From an uncultured Gammaproteobacteria bacterium (GTDB lineage: Bacteria > Pseudomonadota > Gammaproteobacteria > Arenicellales > JAANXG01): DNA of 64,000 nucleotides. The notes beneath the pieces were generated by a model. That model was not told the origin of the DNA. It did no database searches and saw nothing but the letters and a program-made list of their open reading frames with translations. Below, in pieces: positions 9,459-18,550 of the stretch. The translations under genes were made by a program, and so were the position numbers. Numbering within the stretch: the stretch's first letter is position 1; every line of letters starts with the position of its first letter. The DNA lies in the NCBI GenBank assembly GCA_947258975.1, contig CAMYKK010000016.1, positions 1 to 64,000 of the forward strand. The letters are read 5' to 3'.

Positions 9459-10286
9459 TTGCCGGGCCCATCAGATATCGCCGCCGAACCCATGCCTACG
9501 ATTATCACCGAAACAGACCAGGGCGTCGCCACCATCACGCTGAACCGGCCGGAGAGGTTGAATGCCCTCGATCAGGACATGGCCGCCACCCTCCACGCCT
9601 CGTTCATCGACGTCGCTGCCGATGTGGACGTGCGTTGCGTGGTTGTGCGTGGAGCAGGGGATGGGTTCATGGCCGGGGGCGATGTGGGCTTTTTCGAGCG
9701 ATCTTTGAACCAGTTGTCATCCGGCGATATCGAACCACTGAGTGAAGTATTCGACGGGGTACACGGTACGATCCGTACCATACACCGCCTGCCCATGCCG
9801 ATCATTGCCAGTGTGCATGGTGCGGTCGCCGGTTTCGGCATTAGTCTCATGGCTGCGTGCGATTTGGCGATCGCCGCCGAAGACGCGCTGTTCAACATGG
9901 CGTATTGCCATATTGGCGCTTCACCGGACGGTGGTTCTACATTTGCTCTGCCGCGCATGATCGGACTAAAGCGCAGTATGGAACTCGCGCTGCTCGGGGA
10001 CCGGTTCGACGCGAACCAGGCGTTGTCTTTGGGGCTGATTAATTGGGTAGTGCCCGGTGGTGACTTGCGCGCGCATACTCAGCAATTGGCGGCGCGCCTG
10101 GCTGCCGGCCCGACCAAGGCGTTTGCAAAAACCAGATTATTGCTCAATATGTCGTTGAATTCCGATCTGGACCAACAACTCGACCGTGAGCAGGCTGCGT
10201 TCTTGGAATGTGCCGCCAGCGATGACTTCGCCGAAGGCGTCAGCGCGTTCTTGGATAAGCGACGACCGAAGTTTCGTGGCCGTTAA
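9459..10286 (+). CDS. Crotonase-family protein, probably enoyl-CoA isomerase rather than hydratase
   Basis: The product has 275 aa with the crotonase fold signature GAVAGFGISLMAACDLA and a following IGASPDGGSTFALPR. The two glutamates that classical enoyl-CoA hydratases use (in GGGCEL and QPE) align here with Ser and Tyr. An aspartate in SPDGG is kept, as in PaaG-like and delta3-delta2 isomerases. The protein therefore more likely moves a double bond than adds water. TTG at 9459 is preferred because AGGA stands five bases upstream; ATG at 9492 is the alternative. It ends the fadE-ligase-crotonase group, so handling of unsaturated acyl-CoA is a reasonable role. Confidence 0.85.
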   Translation: MPGPSDIAAEPMPTIITETDQGVATITLNRPERLNALDQDMAATLHASFIDVAADVDVRCVVVRGAGDGFMAGGDVGFFERSLNQLSSGDIEPLSEVFDGVHGTIRTIHRLPMPIIASVHGAVAGFGISLMAACDLAIAAEDALFNMAYCHIGASPDGGSTFALPRMIGLKRSMELALLGDRFDANQALSLGLINWVVPGGDLRAHTQQLAARLAAGPTKAFAKTRLLLNMSLNSDLDQQLDREQAAFLECAASDDFAEGVSAFLDKRRPKFRGR

Positions 10287-10295
10287 GATCCTTTA

Positions 10296-10463
10296 CTGCG
10301 ACTTCGCGCAGCACAAGCACTGCGACTCCGCGCAGCACAAGCACTGCGACTCCGCGCAGCACAAGCACTGCGACTCCGCGCAGCACAAGCACTGCGACTT
10401 CGCGCAGCACAAGCACTGCGACTTCGCGCAGCACAAGCACTGCGACTTCGCGCAGCACAAGCG
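10296..10463 (+). repeat. Tandem array of seven 24-bp hairpin repeats
   Basis: Seven consecutive 24-bp units fill this stretch. Each is a 16-nt hairpin, CTGCGACTTCGCGCAG or its C-variant, plus an 8-nt linker CACAAGCA (last unit CACAAGCG). Units 2-4 carry CTCCG in place of CTTCG. The stem is CTGCG/CGCAG. The array occupies the intergenic gap between the crotonase gene and the lipase. An open frame runs through it, as expected for a 24-bp period, but is not credible as a gene. Single copies or relatives occur at 19276, 25020 and 62844. Confidence 0.9.
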
Positions 10464-10475
10464 TCGTTGCACTCC

Positions 10476-10562
10476 TCAGGATGACAATAACGGCATTGTC
10501 GTTCTGAACGCGCATAGCGGCACTGTCATTCTGAGTGAGCGCAGTGAGCGAAGAATCTTGGC
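10476..10562. repeat. Inverted repeat and TCATTCTGAG-type dispersed element
   Basis: TCAGGATGACAAT (10476-10488) and ATTGTCGTTCTGA (10495-10507) form an imperfect stem of 11 out of 13 pairs. After it comes TGTCATTCTGAGTGAGCGCA and GTGAGCGAAGAATCTTGG, a kind of short intergenic repeat commonly seen in bacterial genomes and prone to false gene calls. It completes the non-coding content of the gap up to 10602. Confidence 0.65.
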
Positions 10563-10602
10563 CGAAGACCAACAATGCCCCCGCCGTTTGTGAACGCGTG
10601 AC

Positions 10603-11517
10603 ATGTCGATGGTTTCAACGAAACTGATCCTCTCGTTCGTGATAGAGATTATCGTGATCGGGTCTTTGGCCCACTATGGTTGGAGACTGTCGGTTCTGGA
10701 AAGTATCGGCTGCGCCGCCGCCGTCATCGTGATCGTGCGTGTCGTGGCGACACTGTTGAGTTTCGGACTATCCGAACTGTTCCGCTCTCCGCGCCCCAAG
10801 CCCATGCGCATCGGATGGGTCGGGTGGTTGCGTCTCCTAACCGCCGAGGTGTGGGCGGTGCTGCGGGTATTCTTCGTGCTGCACCCGTTGGAGCGGTGGA
10901 TTAACAAGCCGGATCCGGATGTCACCAGCGATGGCATGCCGGTGTTGCTGGTGCACGGGTTCTTCAGTAACGGGGGCTACTGGTGGGGAATCAAACGGCA
11001 TCTGCGCCGTAATGGGGTTGATTCCGTCTACACCGTGAACCTGGAGCCGCCGTTTGCTGATATCGATGCGTTGGCCCGGCAATTGGCACGGCGCGTGGCG
11101 GCGATCTGCGCGGCCAGTGGGCAGCCGCAGGTGATCCTGGTGGCCCACAGTATGGGAGGTCTCGTGTGCCGTGCCTATCTGCAGCGGCTCAACGGCGACC
11201 GGCAGACTGCCAGGTTGATTACCCTCGCGACGCCCCACGCCGGGACTGTGCATGCGCACCTGATACCCGGCGCGAACCTGCGCCAGATGCGGCCGGGCAG
11301 TCAGTGGTTGGCGGCGCTGAATCAGGAGCAGGGTCCACGGCCCACGGTGCCCACGACCTGCATCTACAGCTGTCATGACGACATTGTTGCGCCGCAAGAT
11401 AGCGGCGCCCTGAGAGGTGCGGTCAATAAACCAACGCCGGGGATCGGGCATTTAGAGATGACTTTCTCCCCAATAATTCAGGGACTTTTGTTGGCGGCGC
11501 TCGCCGAAGGTGCTTGA
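10603..11517 (+). CDS. Membrane-anchored triacylglycerol lipase/esterase (alpha/beta hydrolase)
   Basis: The product has 304 aa. Two N-terminal hydrophobic segments (about residues 8-26 and 32-60) would anchor it in the inner membrane. The hydrolase domain starts at VLLVHGFFSNGGYWWG and contains the nucleophile elbow AHSMGGLVC, then TLATPHAGT, a CHDDIVAPQDS acid loop and a C-terminal GIGHLEM histidine. This matches lipases of the LipA/EstA-like alpha/beta fold. It would release fatty acids that the preceding ligase and FadE can use, which fits the neighbourhood but is inference. Two ATGs (10603, 10609) are possible starts; neither has a strong ribosome site. Confidence 0.82.
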   Translation: MSMVSTKLILSFVIEIIVIGSLAHYGWRLSVLESIGCAAAVIVIVRVVATLLSFGLSELFRSPRPKPMRIGWVGWLRLLTAEVWAVLRVFFVLHPLERWINKPDPDVTSDGMPVLLVHGFFSNGGYWWGIKRHLRRNGVDSVYTVNLEPPFADIDALARQLARRVAAICAASGQPQVILVAHSMGGLVCRAYLQRLNGDRQTARLITLATPHAGTVHAHLIPGANLRQMRPGSQWLAALNQEQGPRPTVPTTCIYSCHDDIVAPQDSGALRGAVNKPTPGIGHLEMTFSPIIQGLLLAALAEGA

Positions 11518-11715
11518 CAAATAACGCTATTCGGACCATCGTTGATAATGAGGTGAGACCAAGAACCAGAGCGGTGAGACCAGATTCCAGCCGCGTGTCA
11601 TCTCGCGAGCGCCAAAGAACAAATATGGATAAACGGATGCTGCAACGTCGTAGCCGCGCATCGGCGGTGATGTGTGTTTTCTTCCTTGTGCATTGTCCCC
11701 TTCAGGAGCGGTTCA

Positions 11716-13587
11716 ATGACAAATAATGCCCTCCCCATACGCACTTTGCGTCGGCAAAGTAGAGCAATCCAGATGGCCGTGGCCATGACACTCGCGATTC
11801 CCGTTCCCATTTATGCGGTGCAATTCGAATCTGAAAATGGAATCATCTCCGGCAGCTTTGACACGACGATCTCCTATGGCACCACGTTCCGCGTGCAAAG
11901 TCGCGACAAGAAACTCCTGGGCTTGGCGTCCACGACCTTACCCAACGGTACGCAACCGCCCGGAAGTCTGGGGGGCACCGCGTTTTCGGTCAACGCGGAT
12001 GACGGGAACCTGAACTACGATAAGGGCCTCGTCAGTAATGTGGTGAGGGTGGTTCCGGAACTGGAACTCAACCACGAATCCGGCTTCGGCTTGTTCGCTC
12101 GTGCACGCGCGTTTTATGACTTCGAGAACGAAGACAACGAGCGCGAAAAAATCCCGCTCACCGACGACGCACTGGAGTTGGTCGGCAGTGACATAGAACT
12201 CCTCGATGCCTACGTGTATGGTCAATTTGATGCCGGAAATGCGCCGGTGGAAGTCAGGGTCGGGGATCAGGTGGTCAGTTGGGGTGAAAGCACGTTCATA
12301 CAAAACGGTATCAACGTGATCAACCCGATCCGGGTCGCCAATATCCGCACCCCGGGCGCGGAAGTGCGTGAGGCGCTGCTGCCGGAGGGCATGGTATGGG
12401 CCAATATCGGCATCCGTAACAATCAGTCGTTGGAAGTGTTTTATCAATACGATTGGGCTGAAACAGAGCCCGATCCGTCAGGGAGTTACTTCAGCACCCA
12501 GGATTTTCTCGGTAGCGGCGGTGAGCGCGTCATGCTCGGTTTCGGCCGGATTCCCGACATTATTCCCCTCGGGCCTGCGGGCGCTGCCTCTGTGGGTCAG
12601 ACACCGCTAGGTGCGGTGGTCCCCCGTGGCGAAGACCGCAATGCCAAGGACAGTGGGCAGTTCGGAGTCGCCTATCGATTGTTCTTGGAGCAGCTCAACA
12701 GCACTGAACTGGGCTTTTATTTCATCAATTATCACAGCAGGTTGCCGATTGTCAGTGCCGTCACCGGTTCTCTGGCCGGCTTGGGCAGCGGTGATTATGC
12801 CGGCAGCGCCCGGTATTTCTTCGAGTTTCCCGAAGACATCCAGCTGTTGGGCACCAGCTTCAACACCCAACTGGGTACCTCCGGATGGGCGTTGCAAGGT
12901 GAGCTGTCCTATAAGTGGGATGTGCCGTTGCAGGGCGATGATGCGGAACTGTTGTTTGCGGCGTTGTCGCCATTGGCGCTGGTCGGCTCGTCGGTAGGTG
13001 GCCTGTTTGCGCAGACCAATCAGATCGCGCCGGGTGGGGTCGGCTTTGACACCGTGGTGCCGGGATTTATCGAGCGTGACATCGTTCAGGCACAGGCCAC
13101 CGCGAGTCGGGTGTTTGCGGGCGTGTGGGGGGCCGATCAATTGGCGCTCGTCGGTGAATTGGGCGTTACCCATGTGCAAAACATGCCCGATCAGAGCGAG
13201 CTGCGAATCGAATCGCCGGGCACATTCACATCAGGCAACCCCGTTCATACGCGTGCCGGTGTGCAGCCAGGCACCGAAGAGGCGTCGAACTTTGCCGATG
13301 CCACGTCGGCGGGATATCAGATCCGCGGGCGTTTCACCTACAACAATGCCATCGGGCCGTGGGCATTGGTGCCGTCATTCGCGTTTCGCCATGACATTAG
13401 TGGCAACACACCACAACCCTTGGGCAACTTCCTGGAGGACCGTAAAGCGGCTACCGTCGGTCTCAGCGGGAATCTTCGTAATGAGTGGGAAGTTGCCGTC
13501 AGCTATACGAATTTTTTTGGGGCGGGACGTGTAAATCTGGTTAATGATCGCGACTTTATTTCTTTCGTTGTCAAGTATTCAAAGTAG
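11716..13587 (+). CDS. DUF1302 family outer-membrane protein
   Basis: This start gives 623 aa with a long signal peptide (hydrophobic stretch MAVAMTLAIPVPIYA, cleavage likely after IYA) and a beta-rich mature part. It ends in the aromatic, barrel-like strand WEVAVSYTNFFG with FISFVVKYSK at the C-terminus. This is the DUF1302 family of predicted outer-membrane beta-barrels. ATG at 11716 is chosen over the longer frame because AGGAG lies seven bases upstream and the signal peptide begins there. The next three genes (DUF1329, propeller, RND) are its usual companions in gammaproteobacteria, from general knowledge. Role unproven; a lipid or hydrophobic-product conduit is an inference. Confidence 0.88.
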   Translation: MTNNALPIRTLRRQSRAIQMAVAMTLAIPVPIYAVQFESENGIISGSFDTTISYGTTFRVQSRDKKLLGLASTTLPNGTQPPGSLGGTAFSVNADDGNLNYDKGLVSNVVRVVPELELNHESGFGLFARARAFYDFENEDNEREKIPLTDDALELVGSDIELLDAYVYGQFDAGNAPVEVRVGDQVVSWGESTFIQNGINVINPIRVANIRTPGAEVREALLPEGMVWANIGIRNNQSLEVFYQYDWAETEPDPSGSYFSTQDFLGSGGERVMLGFGRIPDIIPLGPAGAASVGQTPLGAVVPRGEDRNAKDSGQFGVAYRLFLEQLNSTELGFYFINYHSRLPIVSAVTGSLAGLGSGDYAGSARYFFEFPEDIQLLGTSFNTQLGTSGWALQGELSYKWDVPLQGDDAELLFAALSPLALVGSSVGGLFAQTNQIAPGGVGFDTVVPGFIERDIVQAQATASRVFAGVWGADQLALVGELGVTHVQNMPDQSELRIESPGTFTSGNPVHTRAGVQPGTEEASNFADATSAGYQIRGRFTYNNAIGPWALVPSFAFRHDISGNTPQPLGNFLEDRKAATVGLSGNLRNEWEVAVSYTNFFGAGRVNLVNDRDFISFVVKYSK

Positions 13588-13606
13588 CCGCGGCGGAGAC
13601 AGCGTT

Positions 13607-14974
13607 ATGTTGAAAAAAAATGTTCTTGTGATAGGCGGCGCAATTGCGCTAACGATTACCACGATTACCGGTTCAGCGGCGTTAACTCCAAACGAGCTTG
13701 CTCGTCTCGGAACAGACTTGACGCCGATGGGCGCAGTGCGTGCGGGAAATGCAGATGGCTCGATTCCCGCTTGGGATGGTGGCCTCAAGAACGCGCCCAC
13801 TGGTTTCAAATCGGGGGGGCATCACCCCGATCCGTTTCCCGATGATCAGATTACTCTCACGATCGACAATGCGAATATGAGTCAACACGCCGACAGGCTT
13901 ACGGAAGGCCACAAGGCTATGCTCCGGCAGTACGGCGATACGTACAAAATGAATGTCTACCCCAGCCGGCGCACCGCCGCCTTCCCGCAGCGGATCTACC
14001 AGGCCACCAAGAACGTGGCAGCTACCGCGCAGTTGTCACAGGATGGTAATGGGGTCACCGGGGCGGTGATCGGCATACCCTTTCCCATTCCCAACAACGG
14101 CTTGGAAGTCATCTGGAATCATATCCTCCGGTACCGTGGGGAGAGCGCCAGACGCATGATCGGTCAGGCGCCCGTGACCCGCGGCGGCACCTACACCATG
14201 GTGATGCTGGAAGACCAGCTCTACGCTCCCTATTCGCTGCCCGACGCCACGGAAGATAAGCTCAACAATATTGTCATTATGTTCAAGCAGCGGGTGACGG
14301 CGCCGGCGCGATTGGTGGGCCAGATCCTGCTGGTGCACGAGACCTTGAATCAGGCGCTGCAACACCGTAAGGCATGGGTCTACAATCCGGGACAACGGCG
14401 CGTGCGGCGCGCACCCAATGTCGCGTTTGACAACCCGGGCACGGCCTCGGATGGGTTACGCACCAGCGATCAATTGGATATGTATAACGGCAGTCCGGAA
14501 CGATATAACTGGGAGTTGATGGGTAAGAAGGAGATCTATGTTCCGTATAACGCGTACCGGTTGCACAGTAACAAGCTCAAGTACAAGGACATCTTGCACC
14601 CATTGCACCTCAATCCTGATCACTTACGCTATGAACTGCATCGCGTATGGGTGGTGGACGCGACCTTGAAGGACGGCACCCGGCATATATATAAGCGGCG
14701 CACTTTCTACTTCGATGAAGATTCTTGGCAGATCGTCGCGGTCGATCAATATGACAACCGGGATCAATTGTGGCGGGTATCGGAAGGTCACGTCATTAAC
14801 TATTACGACGTACCGACGCTGTGGACGACATTGGAAGTGCATTATGATCTGCAGTCCGGCAGGTACTTAGCATTTAGCCTGAATAACGAGGAAAAATATA
14901 CCTATGATTTTTCCGCTGGTCTGACCGCCAAGGACTTCTCGACCGGGTCTTTGCGGCGCGCAGGTCGGCGATAA
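13607..14974 (+). CDS. DUF1329 family periplasmic protein
   Basis: The product has 455 aa from ATG 13607, preceded by GGAG and starting with the signal peptide MLKKNVLVIGGAIALTITT. The mature start, LTPNELARLGTDLTPMGAVR and AGNADGSIPAWDGGL, is the hallmark of DUF1329. The family is thought to be periplasmic or outer-membrane-facing, with a fold related to lipoprotein carriers such as LolA/LolB; that relation is from memory. A longer frame starts upstream at 13544 inside the DUF1302 gene but would lose the signal peptide. The start is 19 bp after the DUF1302 stop, so both are probably one transcript. It may carry the hydrophobic substrate between the RND pump and the barrel (inference). Confidence 0.9.
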   Translation: MLKKNVLVIGGAIALTITTITGSAALTPNELARLGTDLTPMGAVRAGNADGSIPAWDGGLKNAPTGFKSGGHHPDPFPDDQITLTIDNANMSQHADRLTEGHKAMLRQYGDTYKMNVYPSRRTAAFPQRIYQATKNVAATAQLSQDGNGVTGAVIGIPFPIPNNGLEVIWNHILRYRGESARRMIGQAPVTRGGTYTMVMLEDQLYAPYSLPDATEDKLNNIVIMFKQRVTAPARLVGQILLVHETLNQALQHRKAWVYNPGQRRVRRAPNVAFDNPGTASDGLRTSDQLDMYNGSPERYNWELMGKKEIYVPYNAYRLHSNKLKYKDILHPLHLNPDHLRYELHRVWVVDATLKDGTRHIYKRRTFYFDEDSWQIVAVDQYDNRDQLWRVSEGHVINYYDVPTLWTTLEVHYDLQSGRYLAFSLNNEEKYTYDFSAGLTAKDFSTGSLRRAGRR

Positions 14975-15086
14975 TAACAACCCTCAAGCCGGACTTTCTG
15001 TCCGCGTCCGGATCGTCAACCTCGGAATCAGGTGTTGGCCTTTGGGGTGCCGTGGTGCAATATACGAACTCGCGCTGATCACCAGT

Positions 15087-16100
15087 ATGTACTTGCGGCC
15101 GCTGTTAATCACGATTTTGTTGCCTTGTGTGGCCGTTGGACAGCCTTCTGGTGATGCCGAGTACTCCATGTCCGCTCCACTGGCGGCAAAATCATTGCTG
15201 CTCGATGTTGCCGCTGTCGACGATAGCTTTGTCGCCGTGGGTGAGCACGGACATGTTTTAATTTCCGATGCGCAGGCTCGCAACTGGAAGCAGGTGCGGG
15301 TGCCGACACGCGCTACGCTTACCGCCGTTGCCTTTCACGATCACCGCCTCGGGCTCGCGGTTGGACACGACGCGGTGATCCTCCGCTCCGATGATGGCGG
15401 CCGCACCTGGCGCCGCGTGCACTATGCACCCGAGGAAGAACGGCCGCTGCTCGATGTGTGGTTTCACAGCGAGCACCGTGTGATCGCGGTGGGCGCATAC
15501 GGCTATTATCTCGAGAGCGACGACGGAGGCTTGACATGGCAACCGCGCATTTTAAAGTCCCGGGTAGTGAGTGATGATCACGATACTGCCGCGGAACCCC
15601 GGGAAGAAGAACCGGGTGATGATTTTCACCTGAACCAAATCACGGTCTCCGATAACGGCCGTTATTACATGGCTGCGGAGGCGGGCACTGTGTACCGCTC
15701 CGATGATGAGGGTAAGACCTGGTTACGTTTGCCCTCTCCGTATGAAGGATCATTTTTTGGCGTGTTGACCTTGAATGCCGATTCGTTGCTGTTGTTTGGC
15801 TTACAAGGCCGGTTATTTAGATCCAGCGATGCGGGTCTGAATTGGGTGCGTATTGACATCGGCACCCAGGCGGCGTTGGTGGATGGTATTCGCTTACGTG
15901 ACGGTTCGATCGTTATTGTGGGATATGCCGGCACCATACTGATAAGCGGTGACGGTGGGCAGAGCTTCACTCTGCGGCAACAATCCAATCGAACGGCTAT
16001 TACCAAATCACTTGAATTGGCCAACGGCGATCTGCTTGCAGTAGGGGAAGCAGGCACACAGCACCTTTCCAAGCGTGGATATACATCCAATCCGCAGTGA
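15087..16100 (+). CDS. YCF48-like BNR beta-propeller protein, exported
   Basis: The product has 337 aa with an N-terminal signal (MYLRPLLITILLPCVAVGQ). At least five Asp-box turns follow: SDDGGRTW, SDDGGLTW, SDDEGKTW, SSDAGLNW and SGDGGQSF, spaced as the blades of a propeller. It resembles the plant/cyanobacterial photosystem II assembly factor YCF48 only in fold; no photosynthesis genes are near. In this gene set it probably acts as a periplasmic assembly or docking factor for the RND transporter whose gene starts 4 bp later. ATG 15087 is chosen because the signal begins there, although no clear ribosome site is seen. Confidence 0.85.
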   Translation: MYLRPLLITILLPCVAVGQPSGDAEYSMSAPLAAKSLLLDVAAVDDSFVAVGEHGHVLISDAQARNWKQVRVPTRATLTAVAFHDHRLGLAVGHDAVILRSDDGGRTWRRVHYAPEEERPLLDVWFHSEHRVIAVGAYGYYLESDDGGLTWQPRILKSRVVSDDHDTAAEPREEEPGDDFHLNQITVSDNGRYYMAAEAGTVYRSDDEGKTWLRLPSPYEGSFFGVLTLNADSLLLFGLQGRLFRSSDAGLNWVRIDIGTQAALVDGIRLRDGSIVIVGYAGTILISGDGGQSFTLRQQSNRTAITKSLELANGDLLAVGEAGTQHLSKRGYTSNPQ

Positions 16101-16104
16101 TAAC

Positions 16105-18453
16105 ATGCCTGACCATCCGCTTATTCGGTGCTTACAAAGACTGATTTTCGGACACCGGCCGGCTGTCATTACCGTTTTCGCCGTCATCACCCTGCTGATG
16201 GGATGGTTTGCGATCCACGTTCATGTCGATGCCGGTTTTGCCAAGATGTTTCCGTTGCAGCATCCCTACATGAAGACTTTTGTGAAATACCGGGAAGAAT
16301 TCGGGGGGGCGAATCGTGTTTTGATAGCGATTATGAGCAGGGACGGGGATATGTTTACGCCTGCCTTCTTCACGACCTTGAAAGCCGCGACCGATGAGGT
16401 GTTTTTTATCTCCGGGGTGGATCGAAGTCGTGTGAAGTCACTTTTCACACCCAATGTGCGATTCACCGAGGTGGTCGTAGGAGGAATTTCCGGGGGTAAC
16501 GTCGTGCCCGCGGATTTTCAACCTACACCGGAAGGGCTGGTTCAGGTGCGGGAGAATATCTTGAAGGCGGGGATCATTGGCCGTTTGGTTGCCAATGATT
16601 TCAGTGGCGCAGTTATCTATGCAGAGCTTCTGGAATTTGATCCTGATACCGGACAACGTTTGGATTTTGTTGCGGTTGCCCGTGAATTGGAAGACACGGT
16701 TCGCGACAAATTTTCCACCGGTTTCACCCAGCAACAGTTTGATATCCACATTATTGGATTCGCAAAGATCGTCGGTGACATTGCCGACAGCGCGGTCAGA
16801 ATCGTCCTGTTTCTTACTATATCTTTCTGGATTATCGCGTTTTTACTGTACCTGTATTGTGCGTCGGCCCGTATGACGATGATGATTCTGTCCTGTTCGG
16901 TCATTTCCGTAATCTGGCAGTTAGGCACGTTGACCGTGCTGGGTTTCGGCATCGACCCGATGCTGCTTCCGGTACCGTTTTTGATTGGCGCCATTTGTGT
17001 GAGTCATGGCGTACAGATGGTGAGTGCGGCGCGTGCCGAGATCTTTAGCGGCGCCGATGCGCAGACTGCGGCTCGCGAGAGTTTTCGCCGCTTGGCGCTT
17101 CCCGGTGCTGTCGCCTTGACGAGCGACACTGCTGGATTCATTACCATCATGTTGATCGACATCGGCATCATCCGCGAGATGGCAATTACCGCCAGCCTGG
17201 GCGTCGCGGTAATCGTGTTCACGAATTTGATCTTGTTGCCTGTGTTGATCTCTTATCTCACCGGTGTGGAACAGTACCGTCAAAAGTTACATCGGCGCGC
17301 GGAGGTCTTGGCGCCGCTGTGGCGGACATTGTCGATGGTTGCCACGAGAGGCCCAGCTACTGCGGTGCTGGTGGTCGCCGGGGGATTACTGCTGTTGGGC
17401 GTATGGAAAGGCACCGACGTAAAAATCGGCGATCTGCACCATGGCGTCCCGGAACTACGGCCGAATTCACGATACAACATCGATGCGTCAGTGATTGCAG
17501 ATCGGTTTTCTATTGGCGCTGACGTATTGACCGTATTCGTGGAAACGGTCCCGGAGGGCTGTATCAAATACGAATACATGGCCGCCATTGACCAGTTCGC
17601 CTGGTATATGTCCAATGTCCCCGGCGTATTGTCCACCCAAACCCTGCCCATCATTGCCAAGATCATCAACGCGGGTTGGAATGAAGGTAGTTTGAAATGG
17701 CGCGTATTGCCTCGTAATCAGCATGCTCTGGTGCAAGCGACGAGTCCTGTGGATACGAGTAGCGGTTTGTTGAATCGGGACTGCAGTGTGATGCCGGTGT
17801 TGATGTTTACCGAAGATCACAAGGCGGAAACTATCGAACGAATCGTCGATGCGGTGAAGCAATATGACGCGAAACACGGTACTCAGAATCTGCGGTTTAG
17901 ACTCGCCGGAGGTAATGTAGCAGTCATGGCCGCTACGAACGAAGCCGTTGAGGAGGCCCAGTTTCCAATGCTGTTTTACGTGTTCGCGGCAATTATCGTG
18001 TTATGTCTGCTGTCATTTCGCACAATTACCGGCACATTATGCATCGTAATTCCGCTGGTATTGGTCTCGTTATTGGCCTATGCATTGATGAGCTGGCTTG
18101 GCATCGGTCTGAAAGTCAACACCTTGCCGGTGGTGGCCCTAGGCGTGGGAATCGGCGTGGATTACGGTATCTATATCTTCAGCCGTTTCCAAAGCCTCGT
18201 CGACGAAGGAAAGGCGATCGCCGAAGCGTATTTTACGACCTTGGCGATTACCGGGGTGAGCGTAATCGTTACCGGTTGCACCCTTGCAATGGGCGTCGCC
18301 GCCTGGATTTTTTCGCCACTGCAGCTGCAAGCAGACATGGGCATCCTGCTCACATTCATGTTCCTGATGAACATGCTGGGCGCCATTCTATTGCTTCCCG
18401 CGCTCGCGTATTGGATGTTCCACAAAAAAACCGGTGTTCAATCGTCCGGATGA
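16105..18453 (+). CDS. MMPL/HpnN-type RND transporter
   Basis: The product has 782 aa and the two-fold RND layout: a first helix (AVITVFAVITLLMGWFAIHV), a periplasmic loop, five clustered helices (about 245-390), a second first-helix at about 415-435, a second loop, and a final helix bundle (about 630-775). This is the MMPL-like branch, which moves lipids or other hydrophobic compounds out of the inner membrane, not the drug-pump AcrB branch. It starts 4 bp after the propeller gene; GTG at 16075 is an alternative start overlapping it. With DUF1302, DUF1329 and the propeller it completes a putative envelope-spanning transport set. Confidence 0.88.
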   Translation: MPDHPLIRCLQRLIFGHRPAVITVFAVITLLMGWFAIHVHVDAGFAKMFPLQHPYMKTFVKYREEFGGANRVLIAIMSRDGDMFTPAFFTTLKAATDEVFFISGVDRSRVKSLFTPNVRFTEVVVGGISGGNVVPADFQPTPEGLVQVRENILKAGIIGRLVANDFSGAVIYAELLEFDPDTGQRLDFVAVARELEDTVRDKFSTGFTQQQFDIHIIGFAKIVGDIADSAVRIVLFLTISFWIIAFLLYLYCASARMTMMILSCSVISVIWQLGTLTVLGFGIDPMLLPVPFLIGAICVSHGVQMVSAARAEIFSGADAQTAARESFRRLALPGAVALTSDTAGFITIMLIDIGIIREMAITASLGVAVIVFTNLILLPVLISYLTGVEQYRQKLHRRAEVLAPLWRTLSMVATRGPATAVLVVAGGLLLLGVWKGTDVKIGDLHHGVPELRPNSRYNIDASVIADRFSIGADVLTVFVETVPEGCIKYEYMAAIDQFAWYMSNVPGVLSTQTLPIIAKIINAGWNEGSLKWRVLPRNQHALVQATSPVDTSSGLLNRDCSVMPVLMFTEDHKAETIERIVDAVKQYDAKHGTQNLRFRLAGGNVAVMAATNEAVEEAQFPMLFYVFAAIIVLCLLSFRTITGTLCIVIPLVLVSLLAYALMSWLGIGLKVNTLPVVALGVGIGVDYGIYIFSRFQSLVDEGKAIAEAYFTTLAITGVSVIVTGCTLAMGVAAWIFSPLQLQADMGILLTFMFLMNMLGAILLLPALAYWMFHKKTGVQSSG

Positions 18454-18550
18454 TTGCGCTTGCATCTGGGGTAAACTATCGGTGGTAGTGCGAAGTATCA
18501 CGTTACCGATAATCCCAGGTGGTAGTCGAATAGGAGCTGGCGCCAGCGTC

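Noticed and set aside
10186..10593. Open frames of 135 and 111 aa through the 24-bp repeat array
   Set aside because: A 24-bp period keeps every frame open; the peptides are pure repeat translations with no start or domain support.
11514..11726. Small frame starting MTNNAIRT just before the DUF1302 gene
   Set aside because: It shares about a dozen bases with the DUF1302 start, so may be a partial duplication, but has no ribosome site or family match.
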